DNA of 64,000 bases from Henckelia pumila (Eukaryota; Streptophyta; Magnoliopsida; Lamiales; Gesneriaceae): NCBI RefSeq assembly GCF_033568475.1, contig NC_133123.1, forward strand, positions 6,014,001 to 6,078,000. Direction: 5' to 3'. The position numbers and the translations under genes were made by a program. The notes below the pieces were generated by a model. That model saw only the letters and a program-made list of their open reading frames with translations, searched no databases and had not been told where the DNA came from. Numbering within the stretch: the first letter of the stretch is position 1; the number at the start of each line of letters is the position of its first letter. Positions 59,579 through 64,000 of this stretch are shown piece by piece.

Positions 59579-62500
59579 TTACTTATCACATACATCTTCA
59601 TTGGTTATTTGCAAAATGCTATTCTCTGCTTTGTCAATCACTGAATGGGATGAATCAGAATAAACCGGTGTTGACATACTATTACTTCGGCTGGGATTTT
59701 GCCAGAAATGGTTTCTTATGGCCTTGAATTTCGGATCCACGGTTGAAAAACTGGGATCAGAAAGTAAATCTTGCACTGCAGTTTGACCTTCGAGCATGCT
59801 CACTGCTTGAGACATTATCGGCCTCAGAGTTGGGGCAGCATTCGTGCACAACAGGGCCACATTCAGCATCACCATTGCCTCTTCCGGCGAGTAGGCCGAA
59901 CCCAACTCCGGGTCAACTAGTTCCAGTAGACTACCCCTTTCTTGCAAAACATACGCCTGGTGAAGGTTTTCGACGCATATCAGAAACAGTTCGAATAACC
60001 TATGACATCACATGTGTTCAAATTTTATTTCTAGTTTTTTCTACCTTTGCCTTCATTTTTTTCCCCTCGTATGCATACGAGTTAGGAAGACAATTCTTCA
60101 CAAGAAATTAATAAATTTGGAAACTCATCTAGTTATCGATTTCTATTTACATGAAAAGAAAAATTTATAAACTTCTGGTTGAAAATATATGGAAATTAAA
60201 TCCGTGGATAAAACTACAGAAATGTCAGAGGAAAAGCATAAATCTTAAATCAAAGGTACAACAATGCATACCCAGTCCAGAAGATAAACAAAGTCTTCCA
60301 CTGGCCTATAGTTTGTGTTGCTTTTACCACTGACTATTTCCAATGCAACCACACCGAAGCTGTACACATCTGCTTTATTAGTAAGGTAACCACGCATTGC
60401 ATATTCAGGAGCCATATAACCTCTGCAAGCCAATTTATAGAGTTTTCAGTCAACACAAAACTTCTGTTTTCAACAGTCGATTAACAGGTCATAGACTTGC
60501 AATACATTGGTTAAAATGTTATAAGCGTATGCCTAAGAAATGTACGGAAAGGTATTTTGGGGCCATTGCTATTTACCTTACCCTCTTAATTTTTTCTATA
60601 CTTTTATTTTGCAAATATGATCTCACTCCTTCAAACTGTTGGAGTTTTAGTTTCTCAGCTGCGTGAAACTTTTGGCGCAGTCGTAAAAGCCAGCAATTTT
60701 GTGACACAAGTCAGAACAGAACTTACATTGTTCCTGCAATTCGTGTACTAATATGAGTATTTTCATCCTCGTTGAGCTTTGCCAGGCCAAAATCCGATAT
60801 CTTGGCATTTAAGTCTTTATCTAACAAAACATTGCTAGCCTTGATATCTCTATGGACTATTTTCAGCCTTGATTCTTCGTGAAGATAAGCTAAACCTCGA
60901 GCTATGCCAAGGCAGATTTTTTTCCTCGTGGGCCAGTCTAACTTCAATTTTTGTGTCACATCCTTGCCTATAGTCATAGAACCGTAAAAAATAAGCTTTC
61001 TAGCGCAAATCAATTGTTTTGTGTACAGAAATGTTTTAAACCAGACAAATTGGAAAATAAAACGATACTTACCAAAAAGAGCACGCGATAGACAATTGTT
61101 TTCCATGTACTCGTATACCAACATTAACTGATTCCCTTCAACACAACAGCCATAAAGCTTTACTAGGTTCGGATGTTGCAATGCAGATATCATTCCTATT
61201 TCATTCACAAATTCACGTGTCCCTTGTTTAGACTTCGAGGACAGTTGCTTCACAGCAATTATGGTCCCATCGGATAAGAGACCCTGTTATGGATGAAAGC
61301 AGCAAAACGGTATTTCGATAAAATGGGAGGAGTCTAAAAGTGTGTAAGGGCATAGCCAAGTTCGTAGACCAAATTCAAATAGCTAATATATACCATACTA
61401 TTTTTACAAAAAAAATTTACTAAGTTCATAGATTTCATTTTTAAAAATTGCATATTTTTACTGTGAAACAGAAATATTTTCTAGTGTTTCATGTTTTTAT
61501 GATAAGCTTAAAGCAAGCCATCATTGCCTAATGTTGATGGTTAGAACAATCATAGTACCTTGTAAACAGAGCCAAAACCACCCTCACCAATTTTGTTCCC
61601 TAGATCAAAGTTCTTCGTTGCAGCCTTTATCTGTCTTAATGTGAATAGACCTGTCTGTAGATCAAGGCCTCTAAGCTCTGTAGATGGTTCAGGACTAAAG
61701 TTCATCAGAACGCCAGAACTGAGGTATATTGATTTAACACAGTAAACAGCTACTACCTATAATATTTGTTGATACACGTGAAGGAGAGGAGTTGAACCCT
61801 CATCCCTCATTTGTGAGTTGCCACTGGCCACACACTCCTACCTAATGGGAGGTCGCATAATCCCTTGTACTCGACTCATATTATGAAATCAAAGTGTGTG
61901 TGTGTATAGTTACTACTTTGTGGTACTGTTTAAACAAGAAAATGATAAATATCGAAATGAAATATTTGTGCTGAAGCTTGAGAAAATAGTAAATTTCGGT
62001 CAGTTTTACCTTTGTCAGCAGAACTTTTGCCTCCAAGATACCCTGCCTTACGCAAAACACCGAGAATCAGAAATAGAAGGCAAACCGCTCCAGCTGTTGC
62101 CCCAGCCAACACAGCAGAATTAATTTTTTTGTGATGAACCGGAGGTTTAAAATCTGCAACAAAATTTCGCATACAAAAAGTTAAAATAGCTATATACTAT
62201 AGTCGCAGCTATACATTACGTGTTCTTTGGGATTCTATGGTTCAGCTCACCATACTTGACAAGAAGTGAGATACAAAGCCTCATATAAACTATTAAGTTA
62301 GAACATAAGCTCATACCAGAATAGTTAACACGATCTTTTACGTGTAGAATGTGATGTGAAATTTTTAGTATCCCGGACTGCGGTTCAGAATGAAGACTCT
62401 TAGTAAGATGGAAGATCGCTTCAAATATGTAAGAAGATCATGGACAATATATCTTTTTACTGTTTCAAACATCAACTAAATAGGATTTTATTTGTAGCGA

Positions 62501-64000
62501 TTTAGAGTCATCCAAAACAAGAAGCAAAAATGTAACAAGAATCCAGAATGTTCTTAATACAAGATATAGGGACATACTAGGATCTACTGACATGGCTGAT
62601 ATTAAAGGGCCATAAACTCCTCTCTCTGGAATCCCAGTAGTCCCTCTTCCTGCCCAGTATAGATGGACCTTCAGAGTATGGTCCGTAACTGTTGCAGTGA
62701 ACGTCTCTACAATGGGCTTACCAGGCCCTCCAGCCTTGGCTGCAATATCAAAATCCTTCAAAACCATTTTTCCCTGCATTCAGTTAATGGTATACTGTAT
62801 CAGACTGGATACTCCATTCAGCTAGGACACGTGCAATTTTGCGGGCTGGGGGGGGTGATGTGTCACAAAATAAATTATTATTATTATTAGAAACTAATTC
62901 ACTCAAAGCATGAGAATGGTATTTATATGGCTCACATGCAAGCTGGAATCAGAGAATAAATAGCTGAAATAATTATCCAACGAATACATGTGCATGTGGT
63001 GGATATTGGGTCAAAAAATGCCAGAATAACCATCTATGTCCACAGTAATGAAATAGGACGAGGACTGTGTCCGCAAGATTCAAACTTATAATTTCTTGCT
63101 TTGGTGGCATGTTAAAAACTGGTTTTCCCAACAATTCGAGCTTGTGGAAGGTGTCCAACAGAAAACATTTATATATAACACCTTCATTGCATTTACCTGC
63201 AAATAAACATCAAATATGCGTCTCCCGAGGCTGTTGAATGAACTGTCATTCGTAAAAGTGATTTCAGCAAAGTGAAGTCTCACGGTGTAGTTTCCATTTA
63301 TTAGACAAAGGCCGTAGTAAGTGAGGGAAAGGGGAGATGCACGGGCAGAACTATAGAGTTCTGATTCTGGGGCAGTGATGTTATATAGAGGAGAAATGCG
63401 GCTACTAATGTAGTTATCTGAATCAAGATCGTTGTCCATGAAATTCCCTGTGCTGCTAAATGCCCAGTTCTGCTTTGAGAAAAACATTGAAGCACCTCTG
63501 GGCTCTAAATCAGCTTCATATATTGTATTATTGTAGGTTACTTCTTTGCCGCCACATTTAATGTACAACGAGTAAAACTCTGTTCATTGACAGTTAAATG
63601 AGATTCATCATGATTTAAACAAACTATAAATAAGTAACTAACATATAGACATATAAATAAATTCTTGAATGAACAATGTCTCACGCTGATTTCTATCTGA
63701 ACATGGAAATCCTTGCTCCAAACAAGAGTGAATCCTGCCTCTATACCAAAGAAAATGTATAAATTGTTGGTACAATTTGAGGAAGGTTATTTGAAAGGAA
63801 ATGGTGTAACACAAATATGCTATTGTAAGTCATAAATAAAAACTCATTCTCCAAAAAAATAGACGGTCTTACAATTTATTAGCTGTTGATGAGAAACTTT
63901 CCACCAAGTTTCTGAAAGAAAAAAATATGCGTAAAAAAATTGATGGTACAAAAATAAGGTGGAAAGCAGCTGGTTAAAAGTACAAAACATTTACACGCTC
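59579..64000 (-). CDS. LRR-malectin receptor-like kinase (LRR-VIII-2 type), 3' part
   Basis: This is a plasma-membrane receptor kinase. Exons in transcript order: 63911-63873, 63740-63685, 63579-63197, 62773-62578, 62153-62010, 61677-61559, 61283-61073, 60967-60727, 60422-60272, 59956-59579. Phases agree. The LRR exons lie right of the window. Seen here are the SCLEQGFPC linker, a malectin-like domain ([14 protein letters not shown] ... [13 protein letters not shown] ... [20 protein letters not shown]), a membrane helix ([20 protein letters not shown]) and the kinase. Kinase motifs are complete: [10 protein letters not shown], Lys in [18 protein letters not shown] (an RD kinase), DFGLAKL, and [20 protein letters not shown]. 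The order and junctions match Arabidopsis At1g53430/At1g07650-like LRR-VIII-2 kinases. The ligand is unknown. Confidence 0.93.

Overview
The window is nuclear DNA of a flowering plant, almost certainly a eudicot. Its genes carry many GT-AG introns in AT-rich DNA, and the proteins are plant types: PP5 with a plant-style hydrophobic cassette exon, an RLP29-like LRR protein, a His-rich UreG and an LRR-malectin receptor kinase. The mobile DNA is also typical of plants. Exon borders below were worked out by eye from splice signals, reading phase and family conservation, and every listed set of exon lengths adds up to a whole number of codons.

Layout, left to right. 1-7740 (+): 3' three quarters of a PP5 phosphatase gene, with an in-frame 180-base cassette exon and a Harbinger-like MITE in one intron. 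8853-10262 (+): intronless RLP29-like LRR protein. 13662-16642 (+): COQ3, ubiquinone O-methyltransferase, nine exons. 17319-17581: MITE with a 9-base target duplication. 18331-22605 (-): organellar GatA, ten exons. It is head to head with RPL18A (22850-24903, +, four exons) across about 245 bases that hold four site II motifs and a telo-box. 25165-26090: GC-rich hAT-like repeat.

26441-38088 is one complete Ty3/gypsy element of the Tat type, read on the minus strand, with LTRs, a perfect 5-base target duplication, gag-pol, a second RNase H, an antisense accessory gene and two tandem-repeat blocks. 38421-40826 (-): UreG, seven exons. 40967-41094: TAA microsatellite. 41327-47575 (+): a Ty1/copia element with near-identical LTRs, a perfect 5-base target duplication and a broken coding region.

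47876-53781 (-): ARPC1, the WD40 subunit of the Arp2/3 complex, fifteen exons. 55326-58909 (-): GPI8/PIG-K, catalytic subunit of the GPI transamidase, ten exons. 59579 to beyond 64000 (-): 3' ten exons of an LRR-malectin receptor kinase of the LRR-VIII-2 type; its LRR part lies outside the window.

The host genes are unrelated housekeeping and receptor genes and do not form a pathway cluster. The most interesting items are the alternative transmembrane exon of PP5, the antisense spliced gene with its own TATA box beside a 45-base minisatellite inside the young Tat-type element, the shared GatA/RPL18A promoter, and the copia copy that looks young by its LTRs yet is broken inside.
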